NCBI GenBank assembly: GCA_035532935.1
Contig: DATKQE010000013.1
Coordinates: 1 to 64,000, forward strand
Direction: 5' to 3'
Origin: DATJLY01 sp035532935
GTDB taxonomy: Bacteria > Pseudomonadota > Alphaproteobacteria > ATCC43930 > CGMCC-115725
Length of the DNA stretch: 64,000 bases
Shown here: positions 15,321 through 23,807 of the stretch, piece after piece
How positions within the stretch are numbered: the first letter of the stretch is position 1
Layout: each line of letters starts with the position of its first letter
Program-made: the position numbers and the translations under genes
Notes under the pieces: model-generated
Told to the model about the DNA's origin: nothing
Seen by the model: the letters and a program-made list of their open reading frames with translations, nothing else
Databases searched by the model: none

Positions 15321-16115
15321 TCAGTGCGCCTGCCATGGCGGCGGACGCTTGGCGAGGAAGGCGTCGATGCCTTCTTCGGTCTCGCGCGCCAGCATGTTCC
15401 GGGTCATCACCGCGCCGGTATAGGTGTAGGCATCGTCCAGGCCCATCTCGGCCTGGCGGTAGAACGCTTCCTTGCCGATGGCGACGGCGAGGCCGAGCTT
15501 GGACGCGAGGTGGCGGGCGAGGGTACGGATTTCGTCGTCGAGCCGCTCGGGCGGCACGACGCGGTTGATGAGGCCGATCGCCTGCGCGTGCGCGGCATCC
15601 ATCATGTCGCCGGTCAACAGCATCTCGAGCGCCGCCTTGCGCCCGACCGCGCGCGACAGCGCCACCATCGGCGTCGAGCAGAACAGCCCGACATTGATGC
15701 CGTTGACGGCAAAGCGTGCGTCCGCGGCCGCGACCGCGAGATCGCAGGTCGCGACGAGCTGGCAGCCGGCGGCCGCGGCGATGCCGTGGACGCGGGCGAT
15801 CACCGGGATCGGCAGCCGGACGATGCCGGTCATCAGGCGCGCGCATTGGGCGAACAGCGCCTCGTAGTGCTGGCGGCCGGGATTGGCGCGCATCTCGCGC
15901 AGATCATGGCCGGCGCAGAAGCCGGGCCCCGCGCCTTCGATCACCGCGACCTTGACCGAGCGGTCGCGGCCGATCGCCGTGATCGCCTCTTCGAGCGCGG
16001 TCATCAGCGCGACGGAAAGCGCATTGCGCGCCTGCGGCCGGTTGAGGGTGAGCCAGGCGACCCCGTCCTCGTTTCGGCGCAGCAGCACCGGTTCGGCGCT
16101 GTCTTCGGTGCTCAT
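15321..16115 (-). CDS. Enoyl-CoA hydratase/isomerase family protein (ECHDC3-like)
   Basis: This 264-residue crotonase-fold protein has an oxyanion-hole segment CAGHDL (residues 67-72) and AAAAGCQL (113-120). The two acidic residues that do the hydration chemistry in classical enoyl-CoA hydratase are not kept: GCE is GCQ (Gln119) and the second Glu aligns with Gly139 in NGINVGLFCSTP. This pattern is that of ECHDC3-like proteins rather than true hydratases, so the reaction is unknown. It is upstream of, and in one operon with, the CoA-binding protein. Confidence 0.9.
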   Translation of the reverse strand: MSTEDSAEPVLLRRNEDGVAWLTLNRPQARNALSVALMTALEEAITAIGRDRSVKVAVIEGAGPGFCAGHDLREMRANPGRQHYEALFAQCARLMTGIVRLPIPVIARVHGIAAAAGCQLVATCDLAVAAADARFAVNGINVGLFCSTPMVALSRAVGRKAALEMLLTGDMMDAAHAQAIGLINRVVPPERLDDEIRTLARHLASKLGLAVAIGKEAFYRQAEMGLDDAYTYTGAVMTRNMLARETEEGIDAFLAKRPPPWQAH

Positions 16116-16307
16116 GGCGGCGGCCTCCCACGCACAGGGCCCATCCCCTCAAAGCACCCGCGCGCGCGGCGATCAACCGGAAATTTGCCGACGGCGAATA
16201 GAGGTAATATGACACCACCTCCACAAAACGCCTGATTCAAACCTATTTCCTGCACTTGACTGGCGCCGGTCGCGTGCCATACTGCGCCGCCTTTGACGAG
16301 GGCTGGG

Positions 16308-16769
16308 ATGAAGACGTTTACGCTCAAGGCGGCCGAGATCGACAAAAAATGGCTGCTGGTCGATGCCGAGGGACTGGTGCTCGGCCGACTTGCTGCGATC
16401 ATCGCCAACCGGCTCCGCGGCAAGCACAAGCCAACCTATACGCCGCACATGGATTGCGGCGACCACGTCATTGTGATCAATGCCGAGAAGGTGGCGCTCA
16501 CCGGCAACAAGCGGCGTGACAGCATCTTCTACTGGCACACCGGCTATCCCGGCGGCATCAAGGGGCGCAGCAAGGGCGCCATCCTCGAGGGCAAGCATCC
16601 CGAGCGGGTGATCGTCAAGGCGGTCGAGCGCATGCTGCCGCGCGGGCCGCTGGGCCGGCGGATCATGGGCCATCTCAATGTCTATGCCGGTGCCGGCCAT
16701 CCGCACGAAGCGCAGCAGCCGCTGGCGCTCGACGTGGCGGCGATGAACCGCAAGAACAAGAGGGTTTGA
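16308..16769 (+). CDS. rplM: 50S ribosomal protein L13
   Basis: L13 (153 aa) is an early-assembling protein of the large subunit. Typical stretches are WLLVDAEGLVLGRLAA, HMDCGDHVIVINAEKV and MLPRGPLGRRIMGHLNVYAG. The ATG at 16308 is the first start that gives the conserved N-terminus; the open frame from 16293 adds five residues with no support. It is followed after two bases by rpsI, the universal bacterial pair. A promoter is expected in the 192-bp spacer before it. Confidence 0.97.
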   Translation: MKTFTLKAAEIDKKWLLVDAEGLVLGRLAAIIANRLRGKHKPTYTPHMDCGDHVIVINAEKVALTGNKRRDSIFYWHTGYPGGIKGRSKGAILEGKHPERVIVKAVERMLPRGPLGRRIMGHLNVYAGAGHPHEAQQPLALDVAAMNRKNKRV

Positions 16770-16771
16770 CC

Positions 16772-17284
16772 ATGGCGACGCTCCAGCAGGGCCTGGGCGG
16801 GCTGCGCGATGCGCTCGCCAACGCGCAGCATGCGCAGGTTCAGCGCGAGACACCGCTTCCGCCGCCCCAGGAAGAGGTGAAGCCCAAGCTCGACGCGCAG
16901 GGCCGCGCCTATGCCACCGGCAAGCGTAAGAACGCGGTGGCGCGCGTCTGGATCAAGCGCGGCACCGGGCGCATCACCGTCAACGGGCGCGACGGCCCGA
17001 TCTATTTCGCGCGGCCGGTCCTGCGCATGATTCTCAATCAGCCCTTCGTCATCGCCAACCGGCTCGGCCAGTACGACGTCGTCTGCACCGTGATGGGCGG
17101 CGGATTGTCGGGCCAGGCCGGCGCTGTCCGTCACGGCATCAGCCGAGCGCTCATCTTCTACGAGCCGGATCTGCGGCCGACGCTCAAGGCGCAGGGATTT
17201 CTCACCCGCGACAGCCGCGTCGTCGAGCGCAAGAAATACGGCAAGCGCAAGGCGCGACGCAGCTTCCAGTTCTCGAAGCGCTGA
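16772..17284 (+). CDS. rpsI: 30S ribosomal protein S9
   Basis: S9 (170 aa) contacts the P-site tRNA through its C-terminal tail, here ending FQFSKR. The body has the signature ATGKRKNAVARVWIKRG, GGGLSGQAGAVRHGISRAL and RDSRVVERKKYGKRKARR. About 45 residues precede the conserved core, a Pro/Gln-rich extension common in alphaproteobacterial S9. It starts two bases after the rplM stop. A hairpin that may terminate the operon follows at 17312-17337. Confidence 0.97.
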   Translation: MATLQQGLGGLRDALANAQHAQVQRETPLPPPQEEVKPKLDAQGRAYATGKRKNAVARVWIKRGTGRITVNGRDGPIYFARPVLRMILNQPFVIANRLGQYDVVCTVMGGGLSGQAGAVRHGISRALIFYEPDLRPTLKAQGFLTRDSRVVERKKYGKRKARRSFQFSKR

Positions 17285-17298
17285 CCCCGCAGGCGGGG
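17285..17298 (+). repeat. Hairpin immediately after rpsI
   Basis: CCCCGC-AG-GCGGGG forms a perfect 6-bp stem starting at the rpsI stop codon. It has no T tract and may protect the mRNA 3' end or assist the terminator just downstream. Confidence 0.4.
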
Positions 17299-17311
17299 CT
17301 TCGATCGAGCA

Positions 17312-17337
17312 AGAGGGCGTCCTGCGGGGCGCCCTTT
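17312..17337 (+). terminator. Probable intrinsic terminator of rplM-rpsI
   Basis: The inverted repeat AGAGGGCG...CGCCCTTT can pair over about nine positions (one G-U) around a ten-base loop. It is followed by CCG, so the U-run is short (TTT). Confidence 0.45.
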
Positions 17338-17360
17338 CCGTTTCCGCAGGAGGTTGAACG

Positions 17361-18413
17361 ATGGCTTCATCCCTCGACCGCGTGCGCATCGCCGTCCTCG
17401 GCGCGAGCGGCTATACCGGCGCCGAGCTGCTGCGCCTGCTCGCGCATCATCCCAATGTCGAGATCGCGGTGCTGACCGCCGACCGCCAGGCGGGGCGCAA
17501 GATCGGCGCCGTGTTCCCGCATCTCGCCGGCCGCAACCTGCCCGATCTCGTCGCTATCGGCGAGGTCGATTGGGGCAAGGTCGATATCGCCTTCTGCTGC
17601 CTGCCGCACGGCACGACCCAGGAGGTGGTGGCGGTACTGCCGCGCCATCTGCGCATCCTCGACCTCTCGGCCGATTTCCGCCTCGCCGATCCCGCGGTCT
17701 ACGCGGCCTGGTACGGCCATGCGCACCGCGCGCCGGCGCTGCAGCCGGAAGCGGTCTACGGCCTCACCGAGATCATGCGCCAGGCGGTCGCCAATGCGCG
17801 CCTCGTCGCCGTGCCCGGATGTTATCCGACCGGGGCACAACTGCCGCTGATCCCGCTGGTCAGGGCCGCGCAGATCGATGCCGACGACATCGTCATCGAC
17901 GCGAAATCCGGCGTCACCGGCGCCGGGCGCGGCCTCAAGGAGACGAGCCTCTTCGCCGAGGTCTCCGAGGGCATTTGCGCCTATGGCGTCGCCCATCACC
18001 GCCACATGCCCGAGATCGAGCAGGGTCTCTCGGCCGCCGCCGGGCGCCCGGTCACGGTCAGCTTCACGCCGCATCTCATGCCGATGAACCGCGGCATTCT
18101 CTCGACCATCTATGTGCGCCTCGCCGGCGGGGCGACGCTCGATGACCTGCGCCGTACGCTCGAGCGCACCTATGCAGGCGAGCCGTTCGTACGCGTCCTG
18201 CCGTCGGGGGCGGTGCCGGCGACGCATCACGTGCGCGGCTCCAATCACTGTCTCATCGGCCTCGCCGCCGACCGCCTGTCGGGCCGCGCCATCCTGATCT
18301 CGGCGATCGACAACCTGGTCAAGGGCGCCTCGGGCCAGGCCGTGCAGGACATGAATGCCATGCTCAGCCTCGCCGAGACCACGGGGCTGGAGCAGGAGCC
18401 GCTTTTTCCCTGA
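17361..18413 (+). CDS. argC: N-acetyl-gamma-glutamyl-phosphate reductase
   Basis: ArgC (350 aa) reduces N-acetylglutamyl-phosphate with NADPH in arginine synthesis. The Rossmann start LGASGYTGAELLRLL, the catalytic Cys154 in VPGCYPTGA, and HHRHMPEIEQGL with its conserved His are all present. The ATG is behind AGGAGG. It follows rpsI, an order often seen in alphaproteobacteria, but a hairpin lies between them and it probably has its own promoter. The length is normal for the long type of ArgC. Confidence 0.96.
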   Translation: MASSLDRVRIAVLGASGYTGAELLRLLAHHPNVEIAVLTADRQAGRKIGAVFPHLAGRNLPDLVAIGEVDWGKVDIAFCCLPHGTTQEVVAVLPRHLRILDLSADFRLADPAVYAAWYGHAHRAPALQPEAVYGLTEIMRQAVANARLVAVPGCYPTGAQLPLIPLVRAAQIDADDIVIDAKSGVTGAGRGLKETSLFAEVSEGICAYGVAHHRHMPEIEQGLSAAAGRPVTVSFTPHLMPMNRGILSTIYVRLAGGATLDDLRRTLERTYAGEPFVRVLPSGAVPATHHVRGSNHCLIGLAADRLSGRAILISAIDNLVKGASGQAVQDMNAMLSLAETTGLEQEPLFP

Positions 18414-18530
18414 CGCGGCCGCGTACGCTGTGCAACCGGCGATTGGCAACCCGCGGCAGCGTCGATATAGTTGCCTCCATCAAGCGCCGCGCGACGCAAC
18501 CAATGCGGCAGTCACCGGAGGGGAAACGTC

Positions 18531-19562
18531 ATGGCCAAGATACGCAACCGGGTTGCGTGGCGTACGATGTTGGGCGCCGCTGCCGTCATGCTGGCGCTGG
18601 CCGGCACACAGCCGATCGTCCCGGCGGCGCACGCGGCGCCCTATGTCATGAAGTTCGGCATTGCGACGATCAATGAATCGCAACATGAATTCCTGAAGAT
18701 GTACAAGACGGCGCTGGAGAAGGCCTCCGGCGGCCGCATCGAGGTCCAGATCTTCCCCAACAGCGAGCTCGGCGCCATCCCGCGCGAGATCGAAGGGGTT
18801 CAGTTCAACAGCATTCAGGCCTTCATGGGGCCGGTCGATTTCTTCGTCGGCATCGATCTCCGCTATGGCGTCTTCAGCGCGCCCATGCTGTTCCGCGACG
18901 ACGCGAATACCATAGCCACGATTCACGACCCCGCGCTCGAAAAGAAGATGCTGAACATAGCCGAGGGCAAGGGCCTCGTCGGCATTGCCACGCTCGATGT
19001 CGGGGCGTCGAACTACGGGGCCAAGGATGCCATCCTTCGCCTCTCGGATTTCAAGGGCAAGAAGCTGCGCATCAACGGCACCGCGCTGGAGCGGGCCAAG
19101 ATGAGCCTTCTCGGCGCCACCGGCGTCGCGATGCCGTTGAGCGAGGTCGTGCCGGCGCTCGACCAGGGCGTGATCGACGGGACGATCAGCGCGACATCGA
19201 TCTTTGTCTCGTTCAAGATGATCAACCTCGTCAAGGTCGTCACCGTCACCAACGACACCATGATCATTTCCATCGCCATGGTGAGCAAGCGCTGGCTCGA
19301 CGGGCTGCCGCCCGATCTGCGCCAGATGGTGATCGACACCGGCCGCACCGTCCAATCCAAGGCCCAGCGGTGGGAGGTGCAATTCGCCGCCAACCTCGAC
19401 AAGAAATGGGCTGCGATGGGCGGCGAGATCCACAAGCTGCCACCCGAAGACCTTGCCAAGATGAAGACGCTGCTGACACCGGTCGGCGACGAGGTCACGA
19501 AGAGCCAGCCGGCGCTTCACGCTATGCTCCAAGAGGTACGCGCCGTCGCCGCCAAGCATTAA
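18531..19562 (+). CDS. TRAP transporter substrate-binding protein (DctP family)
   Basis: The 343-residue periplasmic receptor has a Sec signal peptide (about 1-35, ending AHA). The TRAP-type body shows GGRIEVQIFPNSELGAIPREIEGVQ in two adjoining motifs, DFKGKKLRINGTALERAKM carrying the family Arg that salt-bridges a carboxylate ligand, and DGTISATSIFVSFK. TRAP receptors take up organic acids using an ion gradient. The DctQ and DctM membrane genes are not adjacent. Start chosen from GGAGGGGAAAC just upstream. Confidence 0.9.
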   Translation: MAKIRNRVAWRTMLGAAAVMLALAGTQPIVPAAHAAPYVMKFGIATINESQHEFLKMYKTALEKASGGRIEVQIFPNSELGAIPREIEGVQFNSIQAFMGPVDFFVGIDLRYGVFSAPMLFRDDANTIATIHDPALEKKMLNIAEGKGLVGIATLDVGASNYGAKDAILRLSDFKGKKLRINGTALERAKMSLLGATGVAMPLSEVVPALDQGVIDGTISATSIFVSFKMINLVKVVTVTNDTMIISIAMVSKRWLDGLPPDLRQMVIDTGRTVQSKAQRWEVQFAANLDKKWAAMGGEIHKLPPEDLAKMKTLLTPVGDEVTKSQPALHAMLQEVRAVAAKH

Positions 19563-19617
19563 CGGCGCAACAGGCCGCTGCCGCCGCGCGGCCGTTCGCG
19601 TTTGCTGGCGTTGAGGG

Positions 19618-21411
19618 TCAGTTCGCGCGCGCGAGTACGAACGAACCGGGCGCGTCCTCGATCGGTGTGAGCTTGCCGTCGCCCGGCTGGCGTGCCGGCA
19701 CGCGGCCGCCGCCGTGGCGCGCCACCCAGCGCTCCCAGGTCGGCCACCACGAGCCCTCGTGGTATTGGGCGCCGGCGAGCCAGTCCTCGGGCCGCTTCGG
19801 CAGTTTGGTATTGATCCAATGCCCATATTTCGCCTGATCCGGCGGGTTGACGACGCCGGCGATGTGGCCCGAGGCGGCGAGCACGAATTTTATCGGTCCG
19901 CGGTAGAGCTGCGTCGCCGCGTAGGTCGATTTCCACGGCGCGATATGGTCCTCGCGGGCCGAGAGGATGAAGCTTGGCGTCTTGATGTTGCGCAGATCGA
20001 TGGGCGTGCCGGCCAGCGTCAGGGCGTCCGGCGCGACCAGCTTGTTCTCCTGGTACATCGTGCGCAGGTAGAAGCTGTGCATCGCCGCCGGCATGCGCGT
20101 CGAGTCGCTGTTCCAATAGAGCAGATCGAACGGGAAGGGTTCCTTGCCGAGCAGGTAGTTGTTGACGACGAACGACCAGATCAGGTCGTTGGCGCGCAGC
20201 ATGTTGAAGGTGGTCGCCATGTCGGAGCCCTCGAGATAGCCATGCTGGCGCATGCGCTCCTCGAGCAGGTGGAGCTGCTCTTCGTCGATGAAGACCGCGA
20301 GCTCGCCGGCCTCGGCGAAATCGACCATCGAGGCAAAATAGGTCGCGCTGACGAAGCGCTTGTCGTTCTTCGCCGCCATGTGGGCGAGCGTCGCCGCCAG
20401 CAGCGTTCCGCCGAGGCAGTAGCCGATCACGTTCGCCTCGCTCTCCCCGGTTGCCTCGCGCATCGCGTCGAGCGCGGCGAGCGGACCCTCGATCAGGTAG
20501 TCGTCGAAGGTCTTGGCGGCGAGACGCTCGTCGGGATTGACCCAGGAGATGACGAAGACGGTGTGGCCCTGCTCGACCGCCCAGCGAATGAAGGAGTTGC
20601 GCGGGCGGAGGTCGAGAATGTAATACTTGTTGATCCAGGGCGGGATGATGAGAAGCGGGCGGCGCTGCACCGTCTCCGTCGCGGGCGCATACTGGATCAG
20701 CTGGATGAGATCGTTCTGGTAAACGACCTTGCCGGGCGTGACGGCGAGGTTCTTGCCGACGACGAACGCCCCCATGTCGGTCATCTTGATCATGAGGCGG
20801 CCCTTGCCGCGCTCCAGGTCGTCGAGCACGTGGCGCAGGCCGTTGAGCAGATTCTCGCCGCCGCTTTCGATGGTCGCGCGCAGCACTTCGGGGTTGGTGA
20901 GGACGAAATTCGACGGTGCCATCGCGTCGACGAATTGTCGCGTATAGAAATCGACCTTGCGCGCGGCGCGGTCGTCGAGCCCCTCGACGTGCTGGACGAT
21001 CGACTGCATCCAGCGCGCCGTGAGAAGATAGCTTTGCTTGATGTAGTCGAAGAGCGCGTTCTCGCTCCACGCCGCATCGTTGAACCGCCGGTCGCCGGGC
21101 GCAGGCGTGGCGATGGGATCGGCCGGGGCGCCGGTGAGAAAGCGCTGCGCCGTGGTCTGCCACAACCGCAGATAATCCTTCCACAGCGTGAGCTGTGCCT
21201 GGACGATCGCGGTCGGGTCGCTCATCAGGCGCCGCGTCATCTCGAAGAACGCGCCGCCGATATTGAGCGGATCGACCGCGCCGCCGCCATCGGCCTGGCG
21301 TGTCAGGAACTCCTGCACCAGGCGCTGACTGCGCTCGGCGAGTTCAGCCATGCTGCGCGACCATGCGACGGGGTCGGGGACCTTGATTTCGCGCGGTTGA
21401 GGTTCTTTCAT
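19618..21411 (-). CDS. phaC: Class I poly(R)-hydroxyalkanoate synthase
   Basis: PhaC (597 aa) polymerises hydroxyacyl-CoA into storage polyester granules. It has the N-terminal PhaC domain, then an alpha/beta-hydrolase core with the nucleophile Cys332 in GYCLGG. The catalytic Asp is in REDHIAPW and the His in SGHIAGVVNPP. The length and WINKYYILDLRP region fit class I enzymes that act without PhaE. The ATG at 21411 gives a normal N-terminus; 21438 would add nine residues. It is divergent from the lipoprotein gene. phaA and phaB are not in the window. Confidence 0.96.
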   Translation of the reverse strand: MKEPQPREIKVPDPVAWSRSMAELAERSQRLVQEFLTRQADGGGAVDPLNIGGAFFEMTRRLMSDPTAIVQAQLTLWKDYLRLWQTTAQRFLTGAPADPIATPAPGDRRFNDAAWSENALFDYIKQSYLLTARWMQSIVQHVEGLDDRAARKVDFYTRQFVDAMAPSNFVLTNPEVLRATIESGGENLLNGLRHVLDDLERGKGRLMIKMTDMGAFVVGKNLAVTPGKVVYQNDLIQLIQYAPATETVQRRPLLIIPPWINKYYILDLRPRNSFIRWAVEQGHTVFVISWVNPDERLAAKTFDDYLIEGPLAALDAMREATGESEANVIGYCLGGTLLAATLAHMAAKNDKRFVSATYFASMVDFAEAGELAVFIDEEQLHLLEERMRQHGYLEGSDMATTFNMLRANDLIWSFVVNNYLLGKEPFPFDLLYWNSDSTRMPAAMHSFYLRTMYQENKLVAPDALTLAGTPIDLRNIKTPSFILSAREDHIAPWKSTYAATQLYRGPIKFVLAASGHIAGVVNPPDQAKYGHWINTKLPKRPEDWLAGAQYHEGSWWPTWERWVARHGGGRVPARQPGDGKLTPIEDAPGSFVLARAN

Positions 21412-21502
21412 GCTTCCCGTCCTGGCGGATTTATACACCAGCGGGCGTTGCCTTTATCATTGCAAATATGGGCAGCGTCCGCGCATCGGGAAGTGGGGCG
21501 TG

Positions 21503-22411
21503 ATGGTGCAATGCGAATTTGCGATGCGGCATATGCGGCGCTACGCGATCGTGGCGCTTGCCGCGCTCGTGCCGCTCGGCGGCTGCTCTTGGGTACCCGA
21601 TGCGGTCAATCCCGTCGCTTGGTACCGTGACCTTTCCGGCGCGTCGAAGAACGATGCGCTCGATAAGAATCAGCCTGACCAGAAGCGCTTCGACGCCGGC
21701 GGCAAGGAGCCCTATCCCAATCTCGCCTCGGTGCCCGGCGCGCCGGACAATGCCCTCAGCACGATCGAACGCGACAAGCTCGAGAAGGGTCTCGTGGCCG
21801 ATCGCGCGAACGCGAAATATACCGGCGAGCACCTCGAGGCCGGCATGCCGGTGAATTCGATCGTGCCGCCGCCGCCGCCCGCCGCGCCGTCCCCGGCCGC
21901 GGCGGCACCAAGCGCGGCGCCCGCCTCGCCGGGTTCGCCGCGCTCGAGCCAGGGCGCGCCGCACGTTTCGGCCTACGAGGCAGCTCCCAAGAAGCAGCCG
22001 ACCACCCCGGTGACCCGAACGGCGACCCTCGCACCGCCGGCTGCGCCGGGGTCGTCCGGCCCGAGTCGACGCGTCGCGCCGCCTGCTTCCGCGGCGGTTG
22101 TGGCGATCGCCTTCACGTCGGGATCGACCGCGTTGTCGGATGCCGAGAAGGCGCGACTCAGCGCCGTCGCCGCGATGCAGCATCGCGACGGCGGGACGTT
22201 GCGCGTTATCGGCCATGCGCCGCCGCCAGGCGGCGATGACGCGATGCAAAAAGACCTCGACAGCTTCAACCTCGCGTTGGAACGTGCCAAGGCTGTGGCC
22301 AGCACGCTTGGGGCTGACGGCGTACCGCCCGAGGCCATTGCCGTGGAGGCCGCGCCGACTCGCGCCGACGATGCCGCCGCTGCAAGCGCCGAGGTGTACC
22401 TCGTACGTTGA
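21503..22411 (+). CDS. Putative lipoprotein with OmpA-like C-terminal domain
   Basis: The 302-residue protein has a lipoprotein signal with lipobox LGGC (lipidated Cys28 counting from 21503; a start at 21533, MRRYAIVALAA, is equally good). A charged segment, then a long Pro/Ala/Ser-rich linker (about residues 115-190) precedes an OmpA/MotB-like domain (about 195-302) with AFTSGSTALSDAEKARL and ALERAKAVASTLGADGV. This suggests an outer-membrane or periplasmic anchor binding peptidoglycan. The conserved Asp/Arg pair of true OmpA domains is less clear, so peptidoglycan binding is not certain. Confidence 0.8.
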   Translation: MVQCEFAMRHMRRYAIVALAALVPLGGCSWVPDAVNPVAWYRDLSGASKNDALDKNQPDQKRFDAGGKEPYPNLASVPGAPDNALSTIERDKLEKGLVADRANAKYTGEHLEAGMPVNSIVPPPPPAAPSPAAAAPSAAPASPGSPRSSQGAPHVSAYEAAPKKQPTTPVTRTATLAPPAAPGSSGPSRRVAPPASAAVVAIAFTSGSTALSDAEKARLSAVAAMQHRDGGTLRVIGHAPPPGGDDAMQKDLDSFNLALERAKAVASTLGADGVPPEAIAVEAAPTRADDAAAASAEVYLVR

Positions 22412-22479
22412 GCCGAGCGGGCATTGACAAAACTGTCGCAACTTGGCGAGGCGCAAGCTACAACCGGAAGGCACCGCCC

Positions 22480-22509
22480 ATGAGGGCCATGGACGATTCC
22501 CTTCCGTGA
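22480..22509 (+). CDS. Nine-codon leader ORF overlapping hom start
   Basis: ATG at 22480 opens a nine-codon frame (MRAMDDSLP) preceded by GGAAG and ending in a TGA that overlaps the hom GTG as GTGA. The hom start has no ribosome site of its own, so this mini-ORF may load ribosomes for coupled translation. It has no threonine or methionine run that would suggest classical attenuation. It is too short for statistical support. Confidence 0.3.
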   Translation: MRAMDDSLP

Positions 22510-23798
22510 GTCAGCCGCTCAAGATCGCCATTGCCGGTCTCGGCACTGTCGGGGTCGGCACGCTGCGCCTGCTGCGGCAGAATGCCGAGTTGCTGGCGCA
22601 GCGTGCCGGCCGTCCGCTCGTGGTCGTTGCGGTGGCGGCGCGCGACGCGACGCGCGCGCGCGGGGTCGACCTTTCGCGCTTTCGCTTCGAGGCCGATGCG
22701 ACGGCGCTCGCCGCGGCCGCCGACATCGACGTGGTGGTAGAGCTGATCGGCGGCAGCGAGGGGGTCGCGCGCGAGCTCGTGACCCGGGCGCTTGCCAACG
22801 GCAAGCATGTCGTCACCGCCAACAAGGCGCTCATCGCCCATCACGGCACGGAACTGGCGCGGCTCGCCGAAGCCAAGGGCGTGGCGCTCGCTTTCGAGGC
22901 GGCGGTCGCGGGCGGCATCCCGGTCCTCAAGGCGCTGCGCGAGGGACTCGCCGCCAATACGGTGAAACGCGTCTATGGCATTCTCAACGGCACCTGCAAC
23001 TACGTGCTGACGACGATGCGCGAGACCGGGCGCGAGTTCGACGACGTGCTCGCCGAGGCGCAGCGTCTGGGCTATGCCGAGGTCGATCCAAGCTTCGATA
23101 TCGACGGCATCGACTCGGCGCACAAGCTCGCGCTGCTCGCGGCCGTGGCGTTCGGTACCGAGGTCGATTTCCCCGGCGTGCATGTCGAAGGGATCCGCCA
23201 CGTGTCGGCTCTCGACATCGAATTCGCCGGCGAGCTCGGCTACCGCATCAAGCTTCTCGGCGTGGCGCGGCCGACCGAGCACGGGCTCGAGCAGCGCGTG
23301 CATGCCTGCATGGTGCCGCGCGCGGCGCCGATCGCCCATGTCGAGGGCGTGTTCAATGCCGTCGTGATCGAGGGTGATTTTGTCGGCCGCGTCATGCTCG
23401 AAGGCCGCGGCGCCGGGGCCGAGCCGACTGCGTCCGCCGTGGTCGCCGATCTCGTTGACATCGCTTCAGGCCGCACCGCGACCAGCTTCGCCCTGCCGGT
23501 TGCGCAGCTCCGGCGGAGCCCGCGCGCGCCGATGGCGCGCCACCGCGGCGCCTATTACGTGCGGCTCATGGTGGTCGACCGGCCGGGCGTCATCGCCGAC
23601 GTCGCCGCCGCCTTGCGCGACGAGCAGGTGTCGATGGAGCAGATGATCCAGCGCGGCCGCGCCCCGGGCGAGGCGGTGCCGGTGGTGCTGACGACGCACG
23701 AGACCGAGGAGGCGGCGATGCGGCGCGCGCTCGACCGGATCGCGCGGCTGGAGACGGTGCGCGAACCGCCGCGCATGATCCGCGTGGAAAATTTGTAG
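22506..23798 (+). CDS. hom: Homoserine dehydrogenase
   Basis: This 430-residue enzyme reduces aspartate semialdehyde to homoserine on the way to Thr and Met. It shows the NAD(P) loop IAGLGTVGVGTL, catalytic-region motifs NKALIAHHG, NGTCNYVLT and EAQRLGYAEVDPSFDIDG, and a C-terminal ACT domain (from about residue 350, RLMVVDRPGVIADVAAAL) for feedback by threonine. The GTG at 22506 places the Rossmann loop at the usual distance from the N-terminus. glpX follows after 9 bp and recJ after that, the conserved alphaproteobacterial order. Confidence 0.95.
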   Translation: MSQPLKIAIAGLGTVGVGTLRLLRQNAELLAQRAGRPLVVVAVAARDATRARGVDLSRFRFEADATALAAAADIDVVVELIGGSEGVARELVTRALANGKHVVTANKALIAHHGTELARLAEAKGVALAFEAAVAGGIPVLKALREGLAANTVKRVYGILNGTCNYVLTTMRETGREFDDVLAEAQRLGYAEVDPSFDIDGIDSAHKLALLAAVAFGTEVDFPGVHVEGIRHVSALDIEFAGELGYRIKLLGVARPTEHGLEQRVHACMVPRAAPIAHVEGVFNAVVIEGDFVGRVMLEGRGAGAEPTASAVVADLVDIASGRTATSFALPVAQLRRSPRAPMARHRGAYYVRLMVVDRPGVIADVAAALRDEQVSMEQMIQRGRAPGEAVPVVLTTHETEEAAMRRALDRIARLETVREPPRMIRVENL

Positions 23799-23807
23799 GA
23801 GGCGAGA

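Noticed and set aside
19573..19593. GGCCGC...GCGGCC hairpin between the convergent TRAP-receptor and phaC genes as a terminator
   Set aside because: No T tract on either side and such GC palindromes are frequent here.
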